The notes under the pieces: model-generated
What the model was told of the DNA's origin: nothing
Seen by the model: only the letters and a program-made list of their open reading frames with translations
Databases searched by the model: none
Made by a program: the position numbers and the translations under genes
Source: a bacterium HR20
Lineage (GTDB): Bacteria; Bacteroidota; Ignavibacteria; Kapaibacteriales; NICIL-2
Direction: 5' to 3'
Length of the DNA: 6,044 nucleotides
Assembly: GCA_002898675.1 (NCBI GenBank)
Contig: BEHW01000113.1
Location: 1 to 6,044, forward strand
Shown: in pieces, positions 4,786-6,044 of the stretch
Layout of the letters: each line of letters begins with the position of its first letter
Numbering within the stretch: the first letter of the stretch is position 1

Positions 4786-6044
4786 ATGAAAAGAGCTAAT
4801 CTCCTCATTACTGCAGCACGTGGGGGACTTGTGCTCCTTCTGCTCTTCAGTCTGAGCATTGGAGGAAGGGGATATGCTGGTCACGACAGTGACGAGGGGG
4901 AAGAGCAGGAAATCCAGGAGATATTGCGTCAATCAACTCTCCGTCCATCGGAACGAGTCGAAAACCTACCGCCATTTCCGCTCCAGTCAGAACGTGTTGC
5001 CAATTTCATTCGTGAGCATTTGTCCTGCAAGGAAGGAAATGTCGCAGTGTTACTGCTCCAGCCTGGCTTTCGTCACACTGTGCTCCTTGCAAATCTCATT
5101 GGCGAAGAGCTGACAAAAAAAGGCGTGCCAACGATCGGCATTGTCAAAGGGGAGCGAGCGACTACCGATGTCGGGGTATCGGCTACCTTTCGATTTCCGA
5201 TTGTTATTGATACCACACAGAACTCAGAGCTTTTCAGCATCTTTGAGGTGTCCAAAGGTCCAGGCAGGACTCCTGGTTGGCTGACCGCATGGTCATGCAG
5301 TGGAGAGCTGCGGTATTACTACAGCCTCTATCAACCTCGTTTATCTCTCGACTCAGTAGTCGAACAGGTACGCTCGGCAACATCGCTGGCCCCAGCTCTC
5401 CGATCAGCTCTTCATCCAGAGAAGCAGAATGTAGTTATCGCGCCCCAGGGCTATCGTAGGGACTCAATTGTGCAGGCATATCCACAGGCGCGGCATTCTG
5501 CTATTATCCCCATTCCGGAGACTCCTGCCACGCCGCTGGGATGGGCTATTCTCCGCGTCAGCCCACACGGGCGATGGTTTTACTTTGCACAAGCAGGAGT
5601 TACGCACATAAACGGGATCATCTTTGACATGGCGAAACAACAACTTTCTCCATTATTTATTGATAGCGTGTTCTTTCGCAAGCAATCAAATTGCTCTGAT
5701 TCGCTATTCCATGCTTTACTCAAAGGCTCATATATTCAAGTTCTTGTGGCAGATCGGGCTTATTTCGACCCTTGTTCTGATTCGATTCTGGCAGTGCCGA
5801 TCTCATATGCTGCGATTCAGAGATTACCAAAATCTTCCCCAATTATTCAGAAATTTGAAGGCAGGAAAAATAGCGGCAGTGAAAGTGATACTGTTATTGC
5901 GATTAGTAAAACCAACTGGACGGCCTACTACGATCTTTCACGAAATTCTGTAATCCGCCATGTTCCACAATGCGATACTCCAAGTATCAATCGTTTTGGA
6001 TTCTTTGATAGCATTCAGGTGTCTCAGCGTGTACCGATATGCAA
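4786..6044 (+). CDS. Large exported protein of unknown function with a degenerate thioredoxin-like domain (3' end beyond the window)
   Basis: An open frame of 419 complete codons from the ATG at 4786 to the right edge; I do not recognise the family. GAGGAG lies 6 nt upstream, the best ribosome binding site in the window. Residues 1-31 form a signal peptide or membrane anchor: basic MKRANLL, a hydrophobic run at 14-25, then GGRGYAG. A short acidic/helical stretch follows (about 34-50). Residues 84-182 look like a redoxin-type alpha/beta fold: strand VAVLLLQPG (86-94), helix, strand VPTIGIV (114-120), FRFPIVIDTTQNSELFSIF (135-153), then TPGW at 162-165 in the place of the cis-proline loop, and GELRYYYSL. 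The usual CxxC or peroxidatic Cys position (about 91-98, LQPGFRHT) has none, so redox activity is unlikely. The rest (about 215-419) is strand-rich, with scattered cysteines and no recognisable motif; a beta-propeller is a guess. GC drops to about 40% in the last 400 bp. Confidence 0.75.
   Translation, partial: MKRANLLITAARGGLVLLLLFSLSIGGRGYAGHDSDEGEEQEIQEILRQSTLRPSERVENLPPFPLQSERVANFIREHLSCKEGNVAVLLLQPGFRHTVLLANLIGEELTKKGVPTIGIVKGERATTDVGVSATFRFPIVIDTTQNSELFSIFEVSKGPGRTPGWLTAWSCSGELRYYYSLYQPRLSLDSVVEQVRSATSLAPALRSALHPEKQNVVIAPQGYRRDSIVQAYPQARHSAIIPIPETPATPLGWAILRVSPHGRWFYFAQAGVTHINGIIFDMAKQQLSPLFIDSVFFRKQSNCSDSLFHALLKGSYIQVLVADRAYFDPCSDSILAVPISYAAIQRLPKSSPIIQKFEGRKNSGSESDTVIAISKTNWTAYYDLSRNSVIRHVPQCDTPSINRFGFFDSIQVSQRVPIC

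Noticed and set aside
4675..4932. Minus-strand 85-aa open frame with a hydrophobic start
   Set aside because: It overlaps the inverted repeat and the start of the large exported protein, which has a strong ribosome binding site and signal peptide on the other strand.
5624..5953. Plus-strand 109-aa open frame in another frame
   Set aside because: It lies inside the continuous frame from 4786 to the edge and has no ribosome binding site or recognisable motif. A frameshift is not needed because the main frame stays open.

Overview
The window reads as a piece of a chromosome from the Bacteroidota/Chlorobiota (FCB) side of the bacterial tree. Three things suggest this. The lipoprotein resembles the DUF6252-type family common in Bacteroidota. 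Two intergenic gaps each hold an exact TAnnTTTG, the -7 element of Bacteroidota-type promoters. The GatB is an ordinary eubacterial one. A deep-branching, moderately GC-rich member (Chlorobiota, Ignavibacteria or Kapabacteria-like) fits the roughly 55-65% GC of the left two thirds. That lineage guess is inference and has not been tested.

Left part, all on the minus strand and read right to left: a GT-C type integral membrane glycosyltransferase (2750-3925), a small secreted lipoprotein (2230-2700), gatB (635-2116), and the N-terminal two thirds of a branched-chain amino acid aminotransferase, ilvE (598 down to the left edge). gatB and ilvE are 36 bp apart and probably co-transcribed. The lipoprotein and gatB each seem to have their own promoter.

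Middle: at about 3930 the direction switches. A short plus-strand gene (3938-4189) encodes a PII-like protein (SbtB/PII-like superfamily). Its start codon is only 12 bp from the glycosyltransferase start codon, and it seems to lack the first beta strand of the fold.

Right part, plus strand: a 150-bp leader with a clear stem-loop, then a 109-aa exported cysteine-containing protein (4340-4669). A 116-bp gap with an 11-bp perfect inverted repeat follows, and then a long exported protein that runs off the right edge (from 4786). Its N-terminal domain looks like a thioredoxin-like fold without catalytic cysteines. Neither of the last two is a family I recognise. GC falls to about 40% toward the right edge. 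This pair, a small secreted Cys protein followed by a large exported protein, is the most novel-looking part of the window. The left part is housekeeping metabolism and translation plus envelope functions.
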